Shown in pieces: positions 28,290 through 37,495 of a stretch of DNA of 64,000 nucleotides; within the stretch, counting starts at the first letter, position 1; every line of letters starts with the position of its first letter. This DNA is from Nostoc commune NIES-4072 (GTDB lineage Bacteria > Cyanobacteriota > Cyanobacteriia > Cyanobacteriales > Nostocaceae). Made by a program: the position numbers and the translations under genes. The notes beneath the pieces are model-generated. The model saw only the letters and a program-made list of their open reading frames with translations. It did not search any database and was not told where the DNA came from. Where the stretch lies: assembly GCF_003113895.1 (NCBI RefSeq), contig NZ_BDUD01000001.1:1649821-1713820 (forward strand), written 5' to 3'.

Positions 28290-31200
28290 ATGGGTTCCCT
28301 TTTATACTCTTCGTCTCAAACTGCTGATATATACCCGGTGTCGGAATTATTTTTGCGTCATCGTCTCCAGGTAGTGGAAGAATTGTGGGAGTCAGTTCTG
28401 AGGCAAGAATGCGGTCAAAACATGGTAGAGTTGTTGCGGCAGTTGCGAGATTTGTGTTCACCCGAAGGACAAGCAACAAATGACCAAGCATCCTCAGCCG
28501 TAAAATTGATTGAACAACTAAATATTAACGAAGCAATTCGTGCGGCTCGTGCTTTCGCTCTGTATTTTCAGTTGATTAACATCATAGAGCAGGAATACGA
28601 ACAACGGCAGCAATTGAGTCGCTATGAGGTAGAAACAGAGCCTACAGATGCAGAAATAGCATCCAATGTCAACTATTCTTCCAATCAAAGAGAAGATGAC
28701 GCGCCTGTTAGCAGGGGAATAGCAGCAGAGTTGCTTAGAAAGAATTATCTAGAAAAAGCGCAAGTCAAACCAAAAGGTACTTTTGCTGCTTTGTTTCCCT
28801 ATTTATTTAAACTGAATGTACCACCCCAGCAAATTCAACGTCTAATTGCACATCTAGATGTACGGTTAGTTTTCACAGCTCACCCGACAGAAATTGTTCG
28901 TCATACCATCCGGGATAAGCAGCGCCAGGTGGTACAACTTTTGCAAAAACTGGATGCTTTGGAAAATTATTCTGGTGCGGCAACTGGGGGATATGCTTGG
29001 GAAGCAGCAGATGTACGCGAACAATTGCTCGAAGAAATTCGCCTCTGGTGGCGTACAGACGAACTTCACCAGTTCAAACCCACTGTGCTAGATGAAGTAG
29101 ATTATGCTCTGCACTACTTCCAAGAAGTTTTATTTGATGGCATTCCTCAGCTTTATAGACGTTTCAAACACACCCTATCTAATACCTTTCCTTGGCTAGA
29201 ACCACCAAGTAAAAACTTTTGCTCTTTCGGTTCCTGGGTAGGCTCAGACAGGGATGGGAACCCATCAGTCACACCAGAAATTACCTGGCAAACAGCTTGC
29301 TATCAGCGCAAAATGGTGCTTGGGAAATATATTCAGTCAGTGAAAAATCTGATTGAATTATTGAGTGTGTCGATGCACTGGAGTGATGTTTTACCAGATT
29401 TACTAGAATCTCTAGAATTGGATCAGTCCCAGTTGAGTGAGGTATATGACGCACTGGCATTGCGTTATCGGCAAGAACCATATCGGCTCAAACTGGCTTA
29501 TGTCCTGAAACGGCTAGAAAATACTCGCGATCGCAATCTAGCTTTGTACAATCGGGAAACGCCAAAAAATCAAGATAGTCCCCTGTATCTTTCAGGAGCC
29601 GATTTTTTAGCAGAACTGCGGATGATTCAGCGCAACTTGACAGAAACAGGTTTAAGCTGTCGAGAATTAGAAAATCTGATTTGCCAGGTAGAAATTTTTG
29701 GTTTTAATTTGACACAGCTAGATATTCGCCAAGAATCATCTCGCCATGCCGATGCGCTCAATGAGATACTCGAATACCTGCAAATATTACCTCAACCTTA
29801 CAACGAACTATCTGAGGAGCAAAGAGTCGCTTGGCTCACAGGAGAACTGCAAACCCGGAGGCCATTAATTCCGGCAGAATTGCCATTTTCTCAAAAAACC
29901 AACGATGTAATTGAAACCTTTCGCGTTGTGCGATCGCTGCAACAAGAATTTGGTCTAAATATCTGCCAAACTTACATTATCAGCATGTGCCGCGACGTCA
30001 GCGACGTGCTGGAAGTATTACTTTTAGCCAAAGAAGCCAGACTTTTTGACCCCGCCATTGCTGTCGGAACAATTCAAGTTGTCCCCCTATTTGAAACAGT
30101 AGAAGACTTACAACGCTCCAGAAGCGTCATGCGGAAACTGTTTGAACTCCCCTTATATCGCGCTTTATTAGCTGGCGGCTACGAACAAACAAAAACAGAG
30201 AGTATTGTGGATGAAAATTCATCCACCCTTGCCTCCCCTGCTCCCCCTGCTCCCTCCTCCCCCCTCCCCCCAAACTTACAAGAAGTAATGCTGGGGTATT
30301 CTGATAGCAACAAAGACTCTGGGTTTTTAAGCAGCAATTGGGAAATTCATAAAGCCCAAAAATCACTGCAACAAATAGCAGAAAACTATGATGTAAATTT
30401 GCGGATTTTCCACGGACGTGGCGGTTCTGTGGGACGGGGTGGTGGCCCTGCTTACGAGGCGATTTTGGCTCAACCGGGTCATAGTATCAATGGGCGAATC
30501 AAGATTACCGAACAAGGAGAAGTTTTGGCTTCTAAATACTCCTTATTGGACTTGGCATTATACCACATGGAAACCATTACCACTGCGGTGATTCAAGCTA
30601 GTCTACTGCGGACAGGGTTTGATGATATTGAACCCTGGAATGAGATTATGGAAGAATTAGCAGCGCGATCGCGTCAACATTATCGTGCTTTAATCTACGA
30701 ACAGCCTGATTTTGTTGACTTCTTCCACGAAGTAACACCCATTGAAGAAATTAGCCAGCTCCAAATTAGTTCCCGTCCAGCCCGCCGTCCATCTGGTAAG
30801 AAAGATTTAAGCAGTCTGCGAGCTATTCCTTGGGTATTTAGCTGGACACAAACCCGCTTTTTACTTCCTTCTTGGTATGGCGTAGGCACAGCTTTACAAG
30901 AATTTTTGAACGAAGAACCAGAAGAACATTTGAAATTGCTGCGCTACTTTTACATTAAATGGCCGTTCTTCAAGATGGTGATTTCTAAAGCTGAGATGAC
31001 TTTGGCAAAAGTAGATATGCAAATGGCACATCACTACGTACAGGAATTATCAAAACCAGAAGATCAACTTCGTTTTGCCAAAGTTTTTGAGCAAATTGCC
31101 AGCGAGTTCTATCTCACAAGAGATTTGGTGTTAAAAATCACCGATCACAATCGGCTGTTAGATGGCGATCCTGTCTTGCAACGATCTGTGCAGTTACGCA

Positions 31201-31379
31201 ATGGCACAATTGTCCCCTTGGGATTTATCCAAGTTTCACTACTCAAGCGCCTACGGCAGTCCCTAAATACTACTGCTACTTCTGGAGTCATCCATTCTCG
31301 TTACAGCAAAGGCGAGTTACTGCGAGGAGCATTATTAACTATTAATGGGATTGCTGCTGGGATGAGAAATACAGGTTGA
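28290..31379 (+). CDS. ppc: Phosphoenolpyruvate carboxylase
   Basis: A 1029-residue enzyme that carboxylates phosphoenolpyruvate to oxaloacetate, the main anaplerotic carbon-fixing step in cyanobacteria. Active-site landmarks: [17 protein letters not shown] (catalytic histidine, about residue 195), [24 protein letters not shown] and [14 protein letters not shown]. The C-terminal [23 protein letters not shown] is complete. About residues 640-665 contain a proline/serine/alanine-rich insert ([14 protein letters not shown]) encoded by the same CCCCTGCTCCC-type repeat found between genes here, just before the conserved [13 protein letters not shown] block. The insert is in frame and probably forms a loop. 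Confidence 0.98.
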   Translation: MGSLLYSSSQTADIYPVSELFLRHRLQVVEELWESVLRQECGQNMVELLRQLRDLCSPEGQATNDQASSAVKLIEQLNINEAIRAARAFALYFQLINIIEQEYEQRQQLSRYEVETEPTDAEIASNVNYSSNQREDDAPVSRGIAAELLRKNYLEKAQVKPKGTFAALFPYLFKLNVPPQQIQRLIAHLDVRLVFTAHPTEIVRHTIRDKQRQVVQLLQKLDALENYSGAATGGYAWEAADVREQLLEEIRLWWRTDELHQFKPTVLDEVDYALHYFQEVLFDGIPQLYRRFKHTLSNTFPWLEPPSKNFCSFGSWVGSDRDGNPSVTPEITWQTACYQRKMVLGKYIQSVKNLIELLSVSMHWSDVLPDLLESLELDQSQLSEVYDALALRYRQEPYRLKLAYVLKRLENTRDRNLALYNRETPKNQDSPLYLSGADFLAELRMIQRNLTETGLSCRELENLICQVEIFGFNLTQLDIRQESSRHADALNEILEYLQILPQPYNELSEEQRVAWLTGELQTRRPLIPAELPFSQKTNDVIETFRVVRSLQQEFGLNICQTYIISMCRDVSDVLEVLLLAKEARLFDPAIAVGTIQVVPLFETVEDLQRSRSVMRKLFELPLYRALLAGGYEQTKTESIVDENSSTLASPAPPAPSSPLPPNLQEVMLGYSDSNKDSGFLSSNWEIHKAQKSLQQIAENYDVNLRIFHGRGGSVGRGGGPAYEAILAQPGHSINGRIKITEQGEVLASKYSLLDLALYHMETITTAVIQASLLRTGFDDIEPWNEIMEELAARSRQHYRALIYEQPDFVDFFHEVTPIEEISQLQISSRPARRPSGKKDLSSLRAIPWVFSWTQTRFLLPSWYGVGTALQEFLNEEPEEHLKLLRYFYIKWPFFKMVISKAEMTLAKVDMQMAHHYVQELSKPEDQLRFAKVFEQIASEFYLTRDLVLKITDHNRLLDGDPVLQRSVQLRNGTIVPLGFIQVSLLKRLRQSLNTTATSGVIHSRYSKGELLRGALLTINGIAAGMRNTG
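30207..30275 (+). repeat. Low-complexity repeat inserted in the ppc coding sequence
   Basis: A 20-base palindrome GTGGATGAAAATTCATCCAC (30207-30226) is followed by CTCCCCTGCTCCCCCTGCT-type repeats to about 30275. The composition differs sharply from the rest of ppc and matches intergenic repeats at 24382-24440 and 31381-31430. It is read in frame as a Ser/Ala/Pro-rich stretch. Confidence 0.7.
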
Positions 31380-31380
31380 T

Positions 31381-31483
31381 TGGGAGTGGGGAATGGGGAT
31401 GAGGGAGCAGGGGAAGCAGGGGAGCAGGGGAAGAATAACTATTAATTATTGATCAATGCCCAATGACAAATGACAAATGACAA
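31381..31483. repeat. Composite low-complexity repeat (right copy)
   Basis: GGGGAGCAGGGGAAG-type repeats followed by an ATGACAA heptamer array that runs into the start codon of the next small gene (31484). Bases 31427-31461 are identical, in reverse complement, to 24351-24385. Confidence 0.8.
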
Positions 31484-31738
31484 ATGACAAAAAATAGAAT
31501 TTTAATTTGCACTTTTTTGGCATTATCAGCAGGTTTTTTTGGTGCTTACACCAGTGGGCAAATCACCATAATGCTGCATACCCAAAAGTGTCAAAACCAA
31601 CCTTGGGGTTTCAAGGAGATGTGCAACGCTTGGATGACACCAGGAGCAATATGGCAAGGTAGCACAACAGGACTATGGACAGGCACTATCTTAGGGGCGT
31701 TTGTTGGTGGTTTAGTGACGCGAGAAGCTCGTAATTAG
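31484..31738 (+). CDS. Small hypothetical membrane protein
   Basis: An 84-residue protein with an N-terminal hydrophobic segment (about 5-28) and a second one rich in glycine (about 60-78, TGTILGAFVGGL). Two cysteines lie between them (CQNQ and CNAW). No family recognised. Its ATG lies within the last unit of the ATGACAA repeat array, so the start and leader may be repeat-derived. Confidence 0.55.
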   Translation: MTKNRILICTFLALSAGFFGAYTSGQITIMLHTQKCQNQPWGFKEMCNAWMTPGAIWQGSTTGLWTGTILGAFVGGLVTREARN

Positions 31739-32281
31739 TCTAGCGTGAGTTCGATAAACCTCTCCCTACCTTGAACTAAAGTTCAAGTCTGTCCCTCTTT
31801 GAGTCGGAGAGGGAAGGTTTTGCGTAGTAAAACATCTTAAAGGTTATTGTTTCAACTGACAATGGCATTGCATCGACTTGCAAAAATTAACTCACGCTTT
31901 GGGATCGCTGATTTTTTTCTAAGAAGATATTTTAAAAGTATCATTGCTAACATCAAAACCCTTGAAACAACCCCTTTTCCTATAAAGGAATTGGGTTACA
32001 AAGCAGCTTTCTACCCTTCTTCTGTCACTTTCCGAGAGGGCGATGGCTAGAAGCCTCATCAGGCAATCAATACAAGCTATACTATTAGAAAAAAATCGGT
32101 CTTGTATTTGTTATTAGAAAATAATCGCGCTATCGCTTGCTATACAAAAGCTCTCTTATTTCAGAAATGGCAAAATTTTTCGGAGAGTGACAGAAGAGGG
32201 CTACTGTAAAACGCTAGATACGCAAGTTTGGTGTCAACAAGGCTGGTAAAATCTACCCATAACGAAGAAGAGTAAATCACC
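31739..32281. other. Intergenic region holding a MITE-like element
   Basis: About 540 bases. The segment 32012-32203 is an inverted-repeat element (separate entry). A CTCCCTACC/GGGAAGG pair near 31760-31815 could form a hairpin downstream of the small membrane gene. A 67-codon frame at 31847-32050 runs into the element and does not look like a gene. Confidence 0.5.
32012..32203. repeat. MITE-like element, TIR family CCCTCTTNTGTCACT (copy 2)
   Basis: A 192-base segment with arms TACCCTTCTTCTGTCACTTT (left) and AGTGACAGAAGAGGGCTA (right), closely matching the ends of the element at 14129-14308. The interior is non-coding and unlike copy 1. Shared ends with different interiors fit a family of non-autonomous elements using one transposase. 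Confidence 0.6.
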
Positions 32282-32587
32282 ATGCCTACCGAAACTAACC
32301 CAGGAAATCAAACTACCACAGGTGCTGATGCTATTGATGAAGCGATCGCACAGGGAATTGATTTTGATGGTTCTCCTATTCCCCCTGCCAAGCTAGAACT
32401 TTATGGTAAAGTTATGGCGCTAGAAGCCAATAGACAGCGCAGTGGCGTATCTAATACTATGCGATCGCGCATAGTGCGAATTGGTGCAAAACACATTCCC
32501 CAAGCAGAACTCGATCAATTACTTGTAGATGCTGGTTTTGCACCCCTAAAAGAAAAAGAAATTGCCTTTTTCTATAGTGGTAAATAA
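32282..32587 (+). CDS. Conserved-type cyanobacterial hypothetical protein
   Basis: A 101-residue soluble protein. A flexible polar N-terminus leads to AIDEAIAQGIDFDGSPIPPAKLELYGKVM (about residues 17-45, cited in part), then a helical region and the C-terminus LVDAGFAPLKEKEIAFFYSGK. Composition and codon use look genuine. I recall similar cyanobacterial hypotheticals but no function. Confidence 0.65.
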   Translation: MPTETNPGNQTTTGADAIDEAIAQGIDFDGSPIPPAKLELYGKVMALEANRQRSGVSNTMRSRIVRIGAKHIPQAELDQLLVDAGFAPLKEKEIAFFYSGK

Positions 32588-32976
32588 TTGTTAATGTTTT
32601 ACAACAGTTTTCATTTGTTTGAACCAAATATGTAGTAGGCACACAGCAATGCCCATTGGTGTCAAATTAAGAAGATAAGCCCAAATATTGTTGGGTGTTG
32701 ACACCAATCATAGCTGTGCGCCGCTACAAACTCCAACCTAAGCACTGTTGTATCTACCAAAACGGTCGATGCAAATAAATATTTTCCAGTGGATTCTCTC
32801 CCCTGCTCACTGTCTTAAACGCATAAATAAATATCTCAAATAACTAGCTGGTGTGTATTTGAGCAATATTTACCTATTTGACTGTTTAAATTTGTCTTTT
32901 ACTAAAGCCAAAAAAATTCACAAATCACTCTCCCAAGAATTAACAGTCAAGAGTTAAAAAACTCTAGACTATTAAC
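32588..32976. other. Intergenic region with a two-tier hairpin
   Basis: About 390 bases between two converging genes. ATTGGTGTCAA (32655-32665) and TTGACACCAAT (32698-32708) form a perfect 11-base stem that encloses a second stem, CCCAA (32680-32684) with TTGGG (32691-32695). No T tract follows, so it is not a classic terminator. An AGAGTT/AACTCT pair near 32951-32966 could end the regulator transcript. Confidence 0.5.
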
Positions 32977-33702
32977 TCAAGACTTAGCTTCCAAGTGCTG
33001 GGGATGAGCAGGAGATTCAAACTTATACCCTACGCCACGTACAGTTTGAATTAATGCTGGCTGACTAGCATCAATTTCAATCTTCTTGCGAATTTGCCCG
33101 ATATGGACATCTACAACCCGTTGGTCGCCGACATATTCATAGTCCCATACCTCTTGGATTAGCTCTGCACGCCGCCAAACTCGACCTGGATGACTGGCTA
33201 AAAAATGCAATAAATCAAATTCCAGAGCAGTTAAAGGTACTGCTTGGTTATTAAGCGCTACCTCCCGCCGCACTGGGTCAATCATCAGTTTTTCAAATAC
33301 CAAGCGTTTTTGCTCGGCAGTAGTTATCACTCGTTGACGCCTCAAAATAGCTCCGACTCTGACTTCTAACTCTCCTAGCCCAAAAGGCTTGGTGAGATAA
33401 TCGTCAGCACCTTTAGCAAAGCCGCGAATTTTGTCAGCTTCGTCAGCACGGCTAGTCAACATCAAAACAAACACACCATTACGACTTTGCATCTCTTGGC
33501 AGAGGTTAAACCCAGTTACATCTGGTAGATTCACATCTAGAATCACCAAGTCGGGGTTAAACTGCTCAAATAGAGTTAAGGCTGTCTTTCCATCTTCGGC
33601 AGCCTCCACCTGATAGTTCTGCTTAATCAGAAAGCGTTGGATTAAATTCCGAACCGCAGGGTCGTCGTCAACTACAAGAATCTTGGCAGGAGCCATGACC
33701 AT
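32977..33702 (-). CDS. OmpR/PhoB-family response regulator
   Basis: A response regulator of about 241 residues. The N-terminal receiver domain has the acidic pair VVDDDP, the phosphoacceptor aspartate in LVILDVNLPDVTGF (about residue 54) and the lysine in DYLTKPF. The C-terminal winged helix has the OmpR pattern, with LTALEFDLLHFLASHPG, RAELIQEVWDYE and VRGVGYKFE. The start is ATG 33702 or 33696; a TTG at 33714 also keeps the frame open. No histidine kinase gene is adjacent, so the partner is unknown. The receiver and effector domains both look intact. Confidence 0.9.
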   Translation of the reverse strand: MVMAPAKILVVDDDPAVRNLIQRFLIKQNYQVEAAEDGKTALTLFEQFNPDLVILDVNLPDVTGFNLCQEMQSRNGVFVLMLTSRADEADKIRGFAKGADDYLTKPFGLGELEVRVGAILRRQRVITTAEQKRLVFEKLMIDPVRREVALNNQAVPLTALEFDLLHFLASHPGRVWRRAELIQEVWDYEYVGDQRVVDVHIGQIRKKIEIDASQPALIQTVRGVGYKFESPAHPQHLEAKS

Positions 33703-34339
33703 TACTTTGCACAAAAATTCGTAAGATTAACAAAAGGTTTGCGTAAAAACGCAGTTGCCACTTAGGGGCTAACTAAGAATCTACATGTCTACGGGATGAG
33801 ATTCCTGATTATTCAAAAATAAATACTCTAATCAGGATTGGGGGCGATGAGAACGCTAAATTTCTGTTAGGCACAGTATATAAGCGCTCTGATAGCCGCA
33901 ACAGTTCTTAACACCAAGACACGTTCTTGATCCCAGTTAGGTGGTAACTTAAAACGTCTCAATTTTAAATCGATATGCGGATATATACCACAAGCGATTA
34001 TTCAGTATAATTAAAAAATTCTATTAGGGCACAGTAAGTTGCCAAATTTGAAACATTAAGATTAATATTTTCATGAAAAACTATGTGTTTTAGGTACTCT
34101 CCGTTCAAATTCTAGATTAAAGCCAGAATTAGACAACGACATGAGGGTATACACGGAGTTATAGCGATGTGTTAAAGTGGCTATAGTTAAAATTACAAAG
34201 TCGATTAAACTAACCCGTGCTACTATCCTGTTAGGGCATAAAATAAGTCGAGACTTTAGTTTCGATTAAAAGAAAACCTAAAGCTGTTTTTTATTCGACA
34301 AAAGACTGCCGCTGACTGAGGCTGAAGTAACAAACTCCC
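33703..34339. other. Divergent intergenic region, no gene seen
   Basis: About 640 AT-rich bases between the regulator (leftward) and the CPP1-like gene (rightward). No credible open frame and no strong hairpin. A TATAAT-like box lies near 34005, but without a matching -35 it is only a suggestion. The long leader on both sides could contain regulatory RNA. Confidence 0.35.
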
Positions 34340-34966
34340 ATGAGCGATCAAAATCCCTACGAAAAACTTGGGGTATCAGAAGAGGCTAGCTTCGATGAAA
34401 TTCAGGATGCTCGTAATCGCCTATTCGAGCAATATAGTAGCGATGCCAAGCATTTAGAAGTAATTGAAGCTGCTTACGATGCGATTTTAATGGATCGCTT
34501 ACGGATGCGCCAAGAAGGTAAAATTAAAGTCCCTGAGCGTATTCGGTTTCCAGAGTTGCGAGTGCAATCGCCTCCTAAAGAAAGCCCAGCCCCTCGTGAG
34601 CAGTCACCTGCATGGCTGCAACGGATGCTGGATAAGCCTTCACCTGCTGATATATTCTTACCAGGAGCTTGGTTTCTTGGTTTGAGTTCTATCAGTGTGT
34701 TTTACCCAGAGGGAGGCGATCAAGTTTTGCAGTTGGCATTGGTAGTTGGGGTAGGTACTAGTATTTACTTCCTCAATCGCAAGGAAAGCAAATTTGGCCG
34801 AGCAGTTTTGTTCACCCTGGTCAGTTTAATAATTGGCTTAATCGTTGGGGGACTAGTTGCTGGCTGGCTCTTACCACAAATACCATTCCTCAATTTATCA
34901 TCGAATCAGTTCTCTACTGTACTAACGTTTATATTATTGTGGTTGGTTAGTAGCTTTCTCCGGTAA
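34340..34966 (+). CDS. CPP1-like J-like membrane protein
   Basis: A 208-residue protein. The N-terminus is J-domain-like (PYEKLGVSEEASFDEIQDARNRL and VIEAAYDAILMDRLRMRQEGKI, cited in part) but lacks the HPD motif needed to stimulate Hsp70. After a proline-rich linker come three to four hydrophobic segments (about residues 110-205). This matches the CPP1-like family; the plant member (chaperone-like protein of POR1) stabilises light-dependent protochlorophyllide reductase. A role in chlorophyll synthesis in this organism is inference. Confidence 0.85.
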   Translation: MSDQNPYEKLGVSEEASFDEIQDARNRLFEQYSSDAKHLEVIEAAYDAILMDRLRMRQEGKIKVPERIRFPELRVQSPPKESPAPREQSPAWLQRMLDKPSPADIFLPGAWFLGLSSISVFYPEGGDQVLQLALVVGVGTSIYFLNRKESKFGRAVLFTLVSLIIGLIVGGLVAGWLLPQIPFLNLSSNQFSTVLTFILLWLVSSFLR

Positions 34967-35123
34967 AGTGCTACCTGTAAGCAAGTTTCCGTAAAGAAGA
35001 CATGGTTTATATGTGTTCTTCTCAAAATTTGAGAGTCAGGAGTCAGAATACCTATTTTGACTCCTATTTTAATTTGCAACCTGAATGCCGATAAATTCAA
35101 TCTGTTGCAGCTACAAAGCTTTT

Positions 35124-35816
35124 CTAGACAAATTGTTTAGGTTTTAAGACTAAATCTACAGCAGCGCTGAAATCCTTAACGATTAAGTCGGGGTGGTAAA
35201 GTTCCAGTTGGGTGCGATCGCGGATGCCACATTCCACAGCCATCACTTTAACTCCATAATTTTTAGCTGCGGTGATATCAGCTTCTGTATCTCCCACCAT
35301 CCAGGTATCAGTAGCCGGGGGCAGTTCTTTTAATGCCCTAGCCATTAATAAGGGCTTATCTTCAATATCACGAGTTTTAACGTAGTCGTTACTCAAGCAA
35401 TAACAACGGTTTTCGGGGAAAAATCTTCCTAAATCGTGTTTTTTGAAGGCATAATCTAGTTCCCGAACTCGGCGCATGGTCATCACTGCTAAATCAATTC
35501 CAACTTGTTGAATTTTTAACAGTGCATCCACAGCACCAGGCGCGAGGGTGTCATAGTCAAAGTAGGGTTCTGTATGCACAGTTTGCCGCCGCAACTGGGC
35601 AAATTCTTGGGCTTGGGCTTCGTCTAACCCTGAATTTAAGGCGATTTGTTTTTCGGGAACGCGCGATCGCTTTAACTGCCAAAATTCCGCTTTCGGAAGT
35701 TCTTGCACTATTTGCTCTGGGCGACGGGTTTTCTCTAAACAGAATTGATAAACACGGTAGTACCGTTCGGAAACATCAATAATTGGGCCGTCGAAGTCAG
35801 TAATAAGTCTTAGCAT
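35124..35816 (-). CDS. HAD-superfamily hydrolase
   Basis: A 230-residue haloacid dehalogenase-type phosphatase. Motif I is LITDFDGPIIDV (nucleophile and acid/base aspartates at about residues 7 and 9), motif II appears as LAVMTMR, and motif IV as WMVGDTEADITAAKNYGVKVMAV. The second aspartate of motif I is present, which supports phosphatase activity. The glutamine/leucine-rich cap (about 20-90) would set the substrate, which cannot be told from sequence. Confidence 0.88.
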   Translation of the reverse strand: MLRLITDFDGPIIDVSERYYRVYQFCLEKTRRPEQIVQELPKAEFWQLKRSRVPEKQIALNSGLDEAQAQEFAQLRRQTVHTEPYFDYDTLAPGAVDALLKIQQVGIDLAVMTMRRVRELDYAFKKHDLGRFFPENRCYCLSNDYVKTRDIEDKPLLMARALKELPPATDTWMVGDTEADITAAKNYGVKVMAVECGIRDRTQLELYHPDLIVKDFSAAVDLVLKPKQFV

Positions 35817-36277
35817 CGGCGGTAAAAGTTAATTTTTATTAAGTTTATCTCAGATGTATGGCTATTTTTTCAGGGTATCAAGTCTAGTTAAAGGTTTTTT
35901 TGTAAACTCTTTTTAAGAAAGTATCGACAATGACCTGGAGGAAAATCTTCTAACTCTCCAAAAATTTCATACCCCAAGTGCTGATAAAATTTGGGAGCTT
36001 GGAAGCTGTAAGTAAAAAGATATGCGTTTAAGCAGCCACGATTAACAGCCTCTTGCTCTGCCTCCAAAAGAAGTGCTTTTCCATATCCGTAACCTCTGAA
36101 CTCCTCTGCAACCCAGAGAGTAGCAATATGGAACCATCCCAAGCCAATAAAACCTTCCAAGCCGCCCATAACATTTTTTTCTGAATCACGAAGCAATAGA
36201 AACAGTGGCGTATATTGGTAATCTCCAATCTTACTTAAGTAGGTAGGCGGGAAAATTTATAACTATGTAACGAAACC

Positions 36278-36847
36278 TTAACCATAGGAGCTAGAGTTAA
36301 ATTTTACACGTTGCGTACTATAGTTTCCTTTCTCTCCTCTAGCTGTAACACCATCAATGACAGCGTAAGCAAGGTCTAACTCATCATCAAATATTTGCCC
36401 GGATAGCTCATCTTTTTTAAGGTGCTGCCACTCCAATTCGATTGGGTTCATTTCAGAGCAGTATTTTGGTAAAAAGAAAATGTACAAACCCATGTATTCC
36501 CACTTTTTCCATAACTGCTGAACTTCTTTGCATCTATGTATAGGACCGTTGTCTTGTACTATTACTCTGATCCGTCCAGCCTTTTGAGCTTCAAGGGCTT
36601 CTAGCTCCATCATCTGGATGTAAGATTTGCGATTGACACCGCCAATGACGAGACCGTAAACAAAACTGATTATTGGTTGAAGAAACCCAATAATACTTAA
36701 TCTACGACCACGACGTTTTGTTTGCTCTAAACGTTTTTGTTCACCCTTAAAGTAGTAGGTATAACCAGGTTCGCTCCATACACAAAACCCTGATTCATCC
36801 AAATATTTTAGGTCTATTTCTCTGGCAGCAGCAGATAATTCCAACAT
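36278..36847 (-). CDS. IS630 transposase, C-terminal frame (DDE catalytic part)
   Basis: A 189-codon frame from an internal ATG; the frame is in fact open back to the slippery site near 36939, where it reads WKRARKSHKGKQDPIARANK, the expected continuation of the first frame. The catalytic triad is visible: LDESGF (first aspartate), VIVQDNGPIHR (second aspartate) and NPIELEWQHLKKD (glutamate). With a -1 shift the fused transposase would be about 351 residues, normal for the family. Confidence 0.9.
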   Translation of the reverse strand: MLELSAAAREIDLKYLDESGFCVWSEPGYTYYFKGEQKRLEQTKRRGRRLSIIGFLQPIISFVYGLVIGGVNRKSYIQMMELEALEAQKAGRIRVIVQDNGPIHRCKEVQQLWKKWEYMGLYIFFLPKYCSEMNPIELEWQHLKKDELSGQIFDDELDLAYAVIDGVTARGEKGNYSTQRVKFNSSSYG

Positions 36848-36849
36848 AT

Positions 36850-37332
36850 CTAGGTCTGCTTGCTTGTTTGCTCGTGCGATTGGGTCTTGCTTCCCTTTGT
36901 GACTCTTCCTTGCTCGCTTCCAATTAACCCCCTTTTTTTGAGTACCCGTCTTAATCTGTCGGGACTCAGTTTCACATTGCGATCGCGTTCTAATTTTTGC
37001 GTAAGTTGAAGACTATTGTATGTACGTGGTTCTTTTTTCAGGCATTCTTCCAAAAATACTATGTCCTCTTCTCCCCATTTTGACTTTCCTCCTCGACCGG
37101 GTAGTTCCCAAAGCCCTTCTAGACCTTTGCTTTTCCATTTGTGCAAAACTTCTCTCACCGTTTGTAAAGTCAAATTAAAGTGAGCAGCTATTTTTTCTAC
37201 ATACCAGCCATGTGCGTTTAGCCTAATTATTTCTGCTCGATCTTTTACTTTCTGTGGTACATCCGCAGTTCTTAGCTTTAACAAGGTTCTGTCTTGCTCA
37301 CGAGTCAAGAATATCCTTAAACGGGCGCCCAT
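36850..37332 (-). CDS. IS630 transposase, N-terminal frame (helix-turn-helix part)
   Basis: A 160-codon frame holding the DNA-binding half of the transposase: IIRLNAHGWYVEKIAAHFNL and TVREVLHKWKSKGLEGLWE are the helix-turn-helix, followed by a second HTH region (LQLTQKLERDRNVKLSPDRLRRVLKKRG, cited at about residues 103-130). After LKKRGL it runs out of the conserved family sequence. The coding strand there reads seven A then five G (plus-strand 36928-36939), a classic -1 slippery site leading into the second frame. Confidence 0.9.
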   Translation of the reverse strand: MGARLRIFLTREQDRTLLKLRTADVPQKVKDRAEIIRLNAHGWYVEKIAAHFNLTLQTVREVLHKWKSKGLEGLWELPGRGGKSKWGEEDIVFLEECLKKEPRTYNSLQLTQKLERDRNVKLSPDRLRRVLKKRGLIGSEQGRVTKGSKTQSHEQTSKQT

Positions 37333-37495
37333 ATATAAGTCACCTCGGTAGATGCATTTTCCGTATTTACTTATCTTTACATAGATTGGTTTTTTCGTGC
37401 CTACCTACTTACATTAAAATTTTGAAGTTGCTTGTCAATAAAATCAATTTGTTTGGAGTCTGGGTGGATTTCAATTGATATTTTGTACTCAGGCA

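Larger units (their letters stand above)
36238..37409 (-). mobile_element. IS630-family insertion sequence, complete
   Basis: A 1172-base element. Both ends carry the perfect 11-base inverted repeat AGTAGGTAGGC (36238-36248; complement at 37399-37409), and TA is duplicated on each side (36236-36237 and 37410-37411), the hallmark of IS630/Tc1 elements. It encodes a transposase in two overlapping frames joined by a probable -1 frameshift. It interrupts a GNAT gene. The intact ends and readable host gene suggest a recent insertion. Confidence 0.95.

Noticed and set aside
31847..32050. 67-codon plus-strand frame
   Set aside because: Its 3' end lies in the MITE-like element and composition is not protein-like.
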